Source: Scortum barcoo (taxonomy: Eukaryota; Chordata; Actinopteri; Centrarchiformes; Terapontidae). From it: DNA of 64,000 bases. Positions 50,111 to 60,900 of this stretch are shown piece after piece. The notes beneath the pieces were generated by a model. The model did no database searches. It worked only from the letters and a program-made list of their open reading frames with translations, and had not been told where the DNA came from. The stretch covers positions 19,624,643 through 19,688,642 of the forward strand of contig CM041531.1 of NCBI GenBank assembly GCA_023238725.1, read 5' to 3'. Position 1 is the first letter of the stretch, and each line of letters starts with the position of its first letter. The translations under genes were made by a program, and so were the position numbers.

Positions 50111-53100
50111 GTTTTTTTCTGTAATCTGATGATGTATTGGCCATGAGGCCAAGGTCAGGGTTCACTCAGCAACCATGTACTAAGCTCGTTTACATTAACC
50201 AGTGAAGAGGCTAATCAAAGGTATATGATTTCATTTCTCTACAGTTAACAGGACCTTTTGATGTTGGCAAGCATGTAACATCTGCTTTCAAGTTAGATGG
50301 ATTGAGGGAGCCCCACAATTTTTCTTTTTTTTTACGGTAGATCCACTGAGCGACGGAAAATTACAAAAGAACTTAGCTCAAGCCTGCAGATAGAGCTTGA
50401 ATTTGGGAAAAAAGGAGAATGAAAGGGAAATTAAATAACCATGTCCAAGGAGAAATCCAACTGATGAGGCAGAAATTTTAGGAAGCCAAAAACATAACAT
50501 TGTGCTGGTTGACGCTGGATTTTATTATTGTGAGTCTGCTAAGAATGTGCAGGACGTCTTTTGGTACTTCACACAACCTTGAGATTGTATCACATGAGGA
50601 ACATTTTTTCATGGTTTGCAGTGATAAAAGTCATGTAACTGAATATATGCAAAAAAAATTGTTTCTTATTGTTTAGATAACAGCCTTGAGGTACAGGAGG
50701 TAGATCTTGTCACATAGTGTCACTCTGGTTGCTGAGCTTGTCAAACCTCTGTGTGTTTGTTGAGGTCACAGCCATCACTTGTTAAGGAAAGAGCAGAAAT
50801 GCCACGTTTTTGCCCATGGACAAGAAAATACACCATCATTAGCCTTGCAGTCTGACACAGTATGGCTGCAGAGGAGCTGAAGACAAAGACAAATGTTGCA
50901 GCAAAAAAACATTTTTTTTAGCCCCATCTGGATCTAGTTGGGAGTCGATCATGGAGGGACCTCCACTGGCTGAGCGGCAAATGAGGAACAGAGGGTTTGA
51001 ATGGTTGAACTGTCATTGGTAGAACTGCGATTTCCATCCTATGGTGGGCTCCGGCTGAGACCCAGGGGCCTGGGTATCTATACAGCTAACACAGAAATCT
51101 GTCTGGTAGCAGTTAGCGCTGAGCTGGCACACTTACCTGGACATGAAATAAATCAGGTCAATTTTCTCAAACCTGTAGCAAAACCAGGCCTAAGTGATGA
51201 TGACTACCAATTGGTCACCATGTCTTTTTTTTACCAGGATGTAAAATCAAAACAAAAAAATATGCCTACGGTAATTGAAGATACATTTCCACTTACTTTT
51301 TTTCGTTCGTGTAACACAAGCCTAATTCACCTCGCTACTTAACTTTGCTTTTTCCTTCCTTTGCCTTGACCTACGAGAGAAAAATCAAAGTGGATATGCG
51401 AGGGCTTTAGGAAGAGAGACATTTTCCCTGCATTGCATTGGGCCTCTGAACTTTCAAGTGAACTTTTAGCATGTGTTAAATGCTACGCTGATGTTATTGA
51501 AATTGACACTGCTATGCTACGGAGAACGGAGAGAGCGGCTCGGCATTCTCCATCGCCATACACCCCCCACTATATGCACACGCACACACACACAGCCCAC
51601 TGAAAAGTTCACAGTCCAAGCTCACTGCCAGGAACTGAGAAGAAAAATCCAAAACAATCTTTCTCTTTTTTTTATTTTTAAAGAAGAGCAAATCTATCTG
51701 TCAGCTCAGTGAGGATTATTCCACCACGGTTGGCTCCCCAACTTCCCCACCGTAATCCACCCAAAAAACTCTTGGTGAAGCCTTTCAAAACAATTTATGC
51801 AAACAAACATCAAGCGCAGCTATTTGTATTGGCATCACTTTGCAGTAAACCAGACTGAAGCAAGACCAGATGGGGCTGGGCCTTCTCTGTCTCGGTGTGG
51901 CGCAACACTAGAGGCAGCTCAGCAGACACGCTCAACGCTGAGCACTTTCTTCTGTAATGGAGAGTGTTTCAATATTTGGACCACTTCTCATCACATCCCC
52001 CACTTCTTGGTATGAATGTGTATATGTGTGGATTGCCACAAGGACACAGAAAACCACAGCGGAAATATTGCAACCATTTCTGTATTATGTTGACATTTTT
52101 TCACAAGTTTTTCCAGTGTATATCCTTAAAGGGGGCTATTATCCATGTGTGTACACTGGGTTGTAGGTGTCCTTCATGTCTCATGGTGAGTGAGCTCTTT
52201 TGATCACTTCCTCCTCAGCTGAACTCTTGACCCCACGTAATTCACTAATTTGTTCATTTATATGATGAGATTTAATGAAATGTTTGTAACCAGTTGCTCA
52301 TAGTTCAACGTTGTGCTGCCTAACAAATATACAAATTCCTGCGCCTTGAAAATATGGCTATACATGAAAGAAAAGATGCCGATACATACCATGACCTGCC
52401 TGGTGTTGACAGCAGTGGATGCACTGTGGCCGGTAATTGGACTGACAGTAATAGGAACTGTCTTTCTGCCTCCGCGGGCCCTAGAGATGGGCCACAATGC
52501 TGCCGTGGATTTAGCAGCTGCAGTCAGATGGAAACCATGTAACTGCAATTTTCCTCGTCTTCCCTTTTCTTCCTCTGTTTGAACGCTGACATGATCATTT
52601 ATGAGCTGAGTGAATTTCATGACCCTCGGGCCCTTGAAATCTGGTCAACCGCCAACATGCGATTTTAGAAATACATGGTTGTCAATGAGAAAATGAGCCC
52701 TCCATTCGTCATTCCAGAGGAACTTGTTTTTTTGCAGATACATGTATTTACCCGACAGCGGCGTTTTGCTGCTGCTGGCCCTCCGCCTTGAGGGAAAGTT
52801 CGGTTTGAAGTCAGCATCCATCTTGGCGAAGACCACACGTACGCAAACACGGTTATAGTAGCAGGGAGGTTGCCTACACAGACTCCTTATTGCCTCTGAC
52901 TGAAAATACATATTTGATCACATTCAGGTCCAAAGTGAAGATTAATTCACGGGGAGATGCCGATCCACGCAATGCCACCGCGGCGGCTTTTGACACGCCC
53001 AGAATAGACATGTACACACACCACTTGCCGACAAAAACACACACAGACAAAGAGCCTAAGGCCCCCAAGATGAAAGGTGACACATGGATCCACACATCAT

Positions 53101-53529
53101 ATGATCAGCCCACAACCTACCCGTCCACACACACACATCTCCAGACACCCGGGGGAGAAAATAGACACACATTCCTCCCACTCGTTTGCCATCTCTATCT
53201 CTCTTACACACACCTATACACACACAAGCTGAGCGAGCCAGGCTCTCTCTCCATAAGCAGTTATTTCCCAGAGTCACTGCCAGCACACACTCGCTCGCTC
53301 TCTCTCAGTGACAAGCTACAAATCCCTGACACCACCACTGATGATAGCTTTACAGTAGAGCCTCAAGGGGACTCTGCCAGCCAGCACACACAAACAACAC
53401 ACACGCCTCTTTCTGTCTCTGTCTCTCTCCACTCTGTCTCTCTCTCTCTCTCTCTCTCTCCCAGGAGCCCCACGGGCCTCTGGGATATGTGGCTCCCAAC
53501 ACAAAATGCCTAGGGTTTGTTTGAGTTAA
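50111..53529. other. Intergenic with CA and CT repeats near the right end
   Basis: Open frames are unrecognised. The longest, 207 residues at 52890-53513, is largely made by CA and CT repeats at 53000-53461. Confidence 0.5.
53437..53461. repeat. CT microsatellite
   Basis: About twelve CT units, preceded by an impure CTGTCT stretch. Confidence 0.9.
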
Positions 53530-54160
53530 ACATCTGACTACAAGCATTCAAAGCGATGAGGTTACAAATGAAACAGCAATTACGTCTGTCCATTAATGTA
53601 CAGATTCCTGTTTAAATTGCGGCAAACAAAACCCAATGGATACGTCCATAATTGTGTTCTTTCAAAATGCACACTGCCCTTTAAAGTCAAGATACCAATC
53701 AAAGTGCAGCACAGCGCAGTGGCACTACGTACACAGCAGTCAAACTTGTACTTGTCATCACATACAGTTATCGTGCTTTTTTTTCTTCCCTGCGCCAGAT
53801 TGATTTATTGAGACAGTCGTCATGATGTCATACTCGCCCTACCCCTTCCTTCTCTGTTTGATGAAGCTTTAATGACTCCCTCTGTGCGCTGTAATTATTC
53901 ACCAGCCCCGGAGATGTTTGTTTTGGTGTTAACCGGCCACTGCTGTGACCATATCCGCCATCGCTCTATTATTTCTCATTACAATATTTATTACTTTTCT
54001 TTCCATTTTGGATCATTTTACAGCACTAATAATGCTCTTCATGGTGGGGATGTTTGCGTGTATGACGTGCGTGTGTGTAATAATTCCAGATCACAAGTGC
54101 CTTGGATTTATTGGCATATACCAATTTGGCTTTAATGAGATCACACACCTTCAGGTAGGT
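53530..54160. promoter_or_regulatory. Candidate conserved enhancer block
   Basis: Complex sequence with AGCAATTACGTCTGTCCATT, CCATAATTGTGTTC, CTTTAATGACTCCC, GCTGTAATTATTCACC, GTGTAATAATTCC and GCTTTAATGAG. A hydrophobic 122-residue frame at 53945-54313 overlaps another frame and is not credible as a gene. Confidence 0.42.
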
Positions 54161-56639
54161 GCAGCTTCATCCCCTGCTCGGCTCGGGCTTCTCCCTCCAT
54201 CTCTCCGTCTGTCTGCCCTTATTACCATTTCATACACCACCTCCACCACCACCACCGCCCCCCATCTGATGAAAAACCAGAAAGGCTTTGTGTGGTTCAT
54301 TAAGTCAGCATAGGAAATGTATTAAGTAGGAGAATAGGGCTGGGAGCTATTGAGTGTTGACTTAACCTTTCCAGATTTTTTTTTCTTTTTTCACCCAGTG
54401 ATGCTTCTAATGGAGGATGCGTGCATTACTCCGTCTCATTAGTAACCGCATGGATCTGTTGGAACAAGACATAGTAGAGGCTTGGACTTGCTTATTCTTA
54501 AATAATGTGAGTGAATGCACTATAAGGGTGAATGCCTCTGCTAATAGTTAAATGTCTATTACATGACCAGTCGTGGGTCAAATGGCATGTCTACAAAGGC
54601 AGAGTTTGTTGCAGCCTGTTTCTGGGAGAGGCATGGTTACTTTTTAATATCATAATAATTCAGGTAAGCAGGATATTAAACCCTGCAAATCATATTCGGT
54701 CTACTTAAAATACTTTCTTGTGACTATCTAAATTTTTCAGGTGTACTTTGTGTAGTCACTTGTGAGTGTCTTTACAAATGTGGTACATCAAAAAAGATTA
54801 TGTGAATTTTTCCACCTTCTTTCCCAGTTAAATTATACATGATGTAGACCCATGACACCCAAGAACATGGGCTTGAACTTGGAAAAGGCCCAGCAGCTTA
54901 AGGTGCTACAGTGCACCATCCTGCTGCTAAAGAAGCTGCTCTCTGTGATGGGATATTCTTCCTGTAGCACTAGTGCTGATGGCAGAGTGGTACTCTATAC
55001 TTCTCTAATCCTCTACAATGGCAGAGTTTGCCAAAAGTGATTCTACTCAAAAAAGATCTAAGAAAGAGGAATCACTAATTGTCATTGTCAGCCTGCTAAA
55101 AAACAAGACCTTGTTACAATGTGATTACTAAGTAATCCAGACAAAACACTGTAAAAAAAGTCTCATTGTGGAGTTGTCACATATTTTAGAGGGAAGGGCA
55201 CTGTGGTCAGTCTGCCATTACAATTAGTGTTCATTTTGGCCTGATTCAGTGAGATCTACACTGACTGCTGGACATGCATTATGCATGAGTCTGTCCATAT
55301 GCACTTGGGCCATCATGCATGCCCTTGTAGAAATACATCGACCACCGGCATGCAATTACATTTAGCTGGTTTCAACCTTCTCTGTGTGCAGATTATCTTA
55401 TGGCGTAAAGGTTTGGACATGAAAGTGTGTATTCTCCTTAGATAACATGTCCTGATATCCATTATTAGGATGAATTGAAAGTTAAAAACATTATGTTTTG
55501 GTTATTCTTGACATCTGTGTTATTACTATTGGAACTCTTGTCACTGTCCAGTTAAAACTGCATAGCTGCGAATTTTGTGTTTCTGAATTTCTTCGGATGA
55601 ATTGAAGCTGTTTTGCTCATTCAGATAGTTGATGTGGACCACTGTAAACGAGCAACTCATACATGTATGTTGCCTTCACTTTTTTGCCCTCGGTTATCCT
55701 ACTTTGTTTTCTTTCATCTTGAAAATGAAGTTATGTTATCATCAGCTTGGCTTGTCTGTTTCATTTGTAGATATAATTGCACTGTGTCCACTTTTGTGTG
55801 AGCTTTGCCAGCTTTAAAATGCTATGTGCAGAATGAGCATGGTTCTGAGCTGAAATGTCAGTAAGCGAGGTGGCAGGAGAAATGACTGGATACTAAAAGA
55901 ATCAACAAGTTGGGGAAAAAAATGGAAATTAAAGGCATATCCTATTCAGCGGACAGCTTTATCACATGAAAGCTCTGATGCTAACATGGGAGGTAGATAA
56001 TGCTTACTGCTGAGGACCAGAGTGTGTTATCCAACAAGTTCCCTGCTGTAGCTTAGTTGCCTGTCAGAGGCAATGAGCACTTGTCAGAACCAAAGACGAG
56101 GCGTGTGTGTGTGTGTGTGTGTGTGAGCTGCTATCGCCTGTGGGTGTTTACTTCCCAGGCACTTCCCAGAGCCTGGACCATGACCGCTCTGTCCACTTTA
56201 TCTCTGTGGAAAATCTCTTGACGGAAGATCTCCATCTCCTACACGCGGCTCTTTAGCGCCCCTCGGAGAGAAAGCGCATAATCGCAGATGTGTCTCCAAA
56301 GGGAGGAAACGCCGCACATCTGTTATGGCGAGGCAGGGCACCGGGAAATTTGGCACAAGGTATCAGTCGTGACAACGGAAACCTTACGCAGCCCGAGACA
56401 GTCAGAAACAGGCAGATCATATGACTCAGTAGGGCTGATCATCGCTGTCACTGCCAATACAAATAAAGTGTGTATAGAGTGAAATAATAAACCCCCCCAC
56501 CCCAGTTCTCCCAGCTCAGCAACACACGGGGGAAGGCTCAGCTTGTTTATGTTTATAGGAGAGAGCGAGAGAACTGGTGATGGTTGAGCTGCTGATCTAA
56601 TAAGGCTTAAAATTATTTCTCGTTTCATTCACTGTGAGG
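54161..56639. other. Intergenic, no gene seen
   Basis: AT-rich, with a TG run at 56102-56125. No recognisable frame. Confidence 0.5.
56102..56125. repeat. TG microsatellite
   Basis: About twelve GT units. Confidence 0.9.
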
Positions 56640-56960
56640 CAGCATCATTCCTTACCCATCTTTCAAGTGAGCATCATTCAATTAAAATGCAATTCTCGTC
56701 GCCCCCATCCACGGATATTTAATTAGACTGGGGAGCAGGGCTTCCACTGTCTTTTTTTTTCCAGCACAGCTCTTCGGATTTCACCTCTAAGGCATATTTT
56801 CACTCTGTTACTCGTTGGTTAAACAAGGGCATGTATCCATTTGTTAATTGATACAATTACGCATTACGCGTAATGGTCACGTAGGTCTCCAGGCGCGCAT
56901 CAATCACTGGTCTATTGACCTGCCAAAAACCCCTCTAACCGCTCCTGCTGGGACTGCCCC
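56640..56960. promoter_or_regulatory. Candidate homeodomain-bound element just upstream of irx6a
   Basis: Non-repetitive sequence with closely spaced ATTA/TAAT cores: CAATTAAAATG, TTTAATTAGAC, TTAATTGATACAATTACG and the perfect 14-base palindrome CATTACGCGTAATG at 56862-56875. Such density and complexity are typical of developmental enhancers. Called by eye without alignment. Confidence 0.4.
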
Positions 56961-57560
56961 TCTCTCTAATAGAGAAAGATAGAAACATCATCGTCATTAA
57001 CTCCGGGATGGACCTCTGGCCAGAGAACCAGAGGCGAACAGAGGTCGAGATTAAAAAAGAAAAAAAGTCTTAGCCGTGCTTATCCAACCAGCTTTAATTG
57101 TGATTGATTGTAAATAAAAGAAGCCGTTTAAAATTACAATCTTTTATATATATATAACAGAAAATACAACAGAAGGACTTTCTAGTTTACATGTTTGATT
57201 TCTATTTGGAAAGGAAAAAAAAAGTAATCTCTTCATCTGAAAGGGTTACATGTTGGAGATAACTCACAACCCAAACAGCCGAAAATATCTTCAGTGTTTC
57301 TTTTTTTTTCTCCCCCGCCTCCCCCCTCACAATTAATTTAACTTCACAAAGGGTTTCCATACGTCGCCATGCTACAATTCAATAATGATGAACAATAATA
57401 GAATTTCCCGAGACTTGAACTCAGCAAATCGGCGAAGGATTCTGTTACAAAAAGCGGGACAGGGCTGTGTACAGTGCACCTTAAGAAAAAAACCCGGCGC
57501 TGGACGTGATTGGCAAAGACATTATTCTATCCTCGGTACCCTGCCGTTCCGGGATTACAG

Positions 57561-57568
57561 TGACGTCA
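57561..57568. promoter_or_regulatory. CRE-type site TGACGTCA upstream of irx6a
   Basis: This is the full eight-base palindrome bound by CREB/ATF factors, 193 bases before the TATA box. An inverted CCAAT (ATTGG near 57510) lies just upstream. The match is exact; function is inferred from its position in the proximal promoter. Confidence 0.45.
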
Positions 57569-57760
57569 CGCTGATACCCTTGCATGGATGAATGCTAAAG
57601 AACTATAGAGCCACAAATAATAGCACAAGCAGAGTCCATATCTTGCAAGTCTTACGTTATCCTTTAAGCCTCCTTCAGCCAACACAACAACAATTTTTTT
57701 TGCACTTAATGACGCTTAATTTCATTTCTTATCGGGTCCTTGGGGGGGATTATTCATTCA

Positions 57761-57767
57761 TATAAAA
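57761..57767 (+). promoter_or_regulatory. TATA box of irx6a
   Basis: TATAAAA lies 170 bases before the MSF start codon, which predicts transcription starting near 57790 and a 5' UTR of about 145 bases. A CAGCTG E-box (57775-57780) follows. No transcript data were available. Confidence 0.5.
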
Positions 57768-57936
57768 CAATCTGCAGCTGGTGCCAGCCTAAAGTCTCCC
57801 TCCTATGAGTGAAGTCATCTATTATTGAGCGAAAGGCCGTGCGTGGAAATGTGTGTAAGACGGCGGATTTGAAGTAGAATTGGTTGCAATCGATCAAGGG
57901 TGAAGAATATTGCTGATGGTAACAAAAGAAGCAGCT

Positions 57937-57981
57937 ATGTCTTTCTCGCAATTTGGATACCCTTACAATGCAACTTCACAG
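57937..57981 (+). CDS. irx6a: irx6a coding exon 1
   Basis: This exon encodes 15 residues, MSFSQFGYPYNATSQ, the conserved amino end of Irx4/Irx6-type proteins. It ends in CAG followed by the donor GTAAGC, in phase 0. The ATG has G at -3. An in-frame ATG at 57916 would add MVTKEAA, but it has C at -3 and those residues are not typical of the family, so 57937 is preferred. Confidence 0.85.
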
Positions 57982-60900
57982 GTAAGCCACTTTGCCTTCT
58001 TTTTTTTATTTCTCCCTAAGTCATGTGTACATGTGTACACACGCACACACACGCACACACACACACAAACAGCTTTTTTTTCTTTTAATGCATGTTTTCT
58101 TTTTATTACTCTGCGGCCAGTGTACTTTTGTCTTTCAGAGGCATTCATGGAGGGGTGATTGCTTTGACAGTATTGACAGCTATTTTTCGTGAGGTGCTTT
58201 TGTTGTTGGAGCAAATATCGATATCCACGCGCCCGTGTCCAATTACACTGAATTATGAATGAACTCACGTGTTTTTTTTTCTGATGACAATAGAGATGAA
58301 TGTCACCTATTGCTCTCCCGCGACGTGTAATTGGGCTGTAGCGCAGGCTGTGCACAGTCGCAAACTTTCTATTTGAATCCCTGGGACGAGTGTGATGTTG
58401 GGCAGATGTCATCACGCCGAAGGCTTTTAAAGCCCAATTAAAGTGCTTTATTTACATCCAGGGACATTATTGCGCCTAATGACGAGTTCGGGGAAGTTCA
58501 AGTTGATCAGGGGACAAAAGTTGCTCTCATGGAAAAAGTTGTCCCCCAACTTTCATCTCGATTCAGCATTGAGTAGATTAAATATAAAATTCAGGTCTTT
58601 TGAAATTGAAATAATGTGGCTATTTACTTGACACTTACATTACTTTACATTTTTCTTATGCCATGTAGAAATTTATTTATTTTTTTAAACCGACGACAAT
58701 CTGGAGCAGGTCACTTTTACGCACGGATTGTGCACATCTCTTTCCATCTTAATATCCACAGGAAAAACTGCGATGTTATTTACTTCCATGTGCTATATTA
58801 AATTATATTTGTCGTGAAAACACGAAAAAGGCTCAGTGACGTGACATCGCTTATTACACGTATTCCCAATGTCTCTGAAAAGTGACTTACCTTGAATTAA
58901 GGCGGGTCACAAGTTAAGAAAATGACATCTGATTCGTGATAACTGAACTGCTGTGAGCCGGGAAAAAAAACACAAACGAAACCACCTCACAGTTTCTCTC
59001 GTTTTAAGCTCTCACGACTAGATCAGACTAAGCAACTTAACTTGGATTTTTTGTTGTTTTTTTTTTTTTTTTGCAGTACATCACACCACAGCCACTTCTA
59101 GAGTTTTCAGATCCAGATAAGAGCTGAAACAGCCAAAATGACCATGTCTATCCACGGTTCTCTTCATGCAGTTTTTCGTGTCGGCAAACCCCAGTACGAC
59201 TTGCTGCGATTCGATTTCCAGGTCGGTCTCTGACGGGACGGGCGGCTCTCAGACCGCCGCGCCGCCGCCGCCTCCTTCTGCTGCCCGTCCTACGAGAACC
59301 GGCTCCTGGCGAGCAGCCGGACGGAGCTGAACGCCGCGCTGGGGATGTACAGCTCTCCATACGCCGCAGCGGCCGCCGCCAGCCAGAACTACGCCAACTA
59401 CTTCCCCTACAGCACCGACCCATCCGCTATCTACTCCTCTCTGGTGGGCTCCCTTCAGCCTTCATCTGATGCGCAAAGCGGTGGGGAGAGGAAGGGAGGG
59501 GGGGGGGTGACTGGGGCTGATCGATCAACCGGGTTTTAGTTCATCAATTTATCTCCCACTGCAAACATATCCGTCCCGACGTCGCCGTTTAATCCAGCAC
59601 CCAGTCTTATCTCCTTCCCCTTAAAAACAAACCATAACGCCCTGTCACTTGAGTGAGGGGAAGGGGTGCAGAGGCAGTGCAGAGGAACTTGTCTCGTTTG
59701 AAACAAATGTAAATTTCATCATTTTAAAGTAAGCATTCTCGTTCTGCCTTGTTTAAAATTGATAATTGCACCTGTGTCTGTTGCTGAATTTGAAAAGAAG
59801 TTTAATTATGTTGGTCTAGTGTCAGAATTGTTCACTCTGAGTAAGATGTGAGGGAGTAAGATTTTTGTGGAGGACTAAATGACTTTTTAAATTTTGCAGT
59901 GCAGCTGAAACTTTCCTCTTAGTTGTCTCTCTTTGTACCTCAAAACAGTAAAAAAAATGAAAAAGAAAGAAAAAGAAAAAATAAAGCTAAAAAAAAAGAA
60001 TAAAATAATAGAAATTAATATTCTAGGATCATGTATAGGATATTATACTTGACACCAGTTTAAAATGCATTTAAAAAGATGTATGGGGATTATTTTCTAG
60101 CTCAAATCACTTAAAGTGATTCACTTTTGTTTTACCACAAAAAAATAGCACGTCTTTAAGCTTTCATTTGTATGTGAGATTGTTTTCACAAATAATCAAA
60201 ATACTAAGAAAAAATGAATGTTGCATATGTCTAACAACTTTATTGTGTTTTTTCAGAATCCCCAGTATGACATTAAGGACAGCACAGGCACTTTACATTC
60301 TGGCATCACGCAAACCACTGCATACTATCCTTATGACCATTCACTGGGACAGTATCAGTATGACAGGTAAGTTCTATGTTATTTTTGTCCCCTGTCTGTG
60401 TAAAGTATTTTACCACTGATCATTAAAAGCAGCCACTCGCACTGGGAATATTCGGCATTCAGATCAAAGGTCAGAGTGTGTCTTCATACTGATGGCTGCA
60501 TTGAGTGAAGGTGTATTACAGACTGCTTGGAACGAGGATATAGGACGTCTGAGTGAGTCGTCTATGACATCCTTCACTAACTCCACTAATGGCCACTGTC
60601 TTGCGTGCATGTGTGTGTTCCCTTTCCAGATACGGGACGGTCGACTTCAATGGCACAGCCAGAAGGAAGAATGCAACCCGCGAAACCACCAGCACTCTGA
60701 AAACGTGGCTGTATGAGCACCGCAAGAACCCCTACCCCACCAAGGGTGAGAAGATTATGCTGGCCATCATCACCAAAATGACGCTCACCCAGGTGTCCAC
60801 CTGGTTCGCCAACGCCAGGAGGAGGCTAAAGAAGGAGAACAAGATGACCTGGTCACCAAAGAATAAGGCCAACGACGACAGGAAGGATGACCTTAGCAAG

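Larger units (their letters stand above)
56961..57936 (+). promoter_or_regulatory. irx6a proximal promoter and 5' leader
   Basis: The region holds the CRE, the TATA box and an in-frame upstream ATG at 57916. It is AT-rich with several A and T runs and a short TA run near 57146-57157. No other gene was seen. Confidence 0.5.

Noticed and set aside
52890..53513. 207-residue open frame on the + strand
   Set aside because: Its length comes from CA and CT repeats that lack stops in this frame, with overlapping frames on the other strand and no family resemblance.
53945..54313. Hydrophobic 122-residue frame that could look like a membrane protein
   Set aside because: T-rich DNA gives hydrophobic codons by chance. 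A second frame overlaps it, and no neighbouring exons were seen.
57916..57936. Upstream in-frame ATG of irx6a adding MVTKEAA
   Set aside because: Poorer start context and not the family-typical MSF start, though it cannot be fully excluded.
59077..59128. Alternative exon 2 start after the long T run ending TTTTGCAG at 59076
   Set aside because: The phase-0 frame from exon 1 reaches a stop after 16 codons and lacks the conserved FFVSANPSTTCC segment, which begins at 59172.
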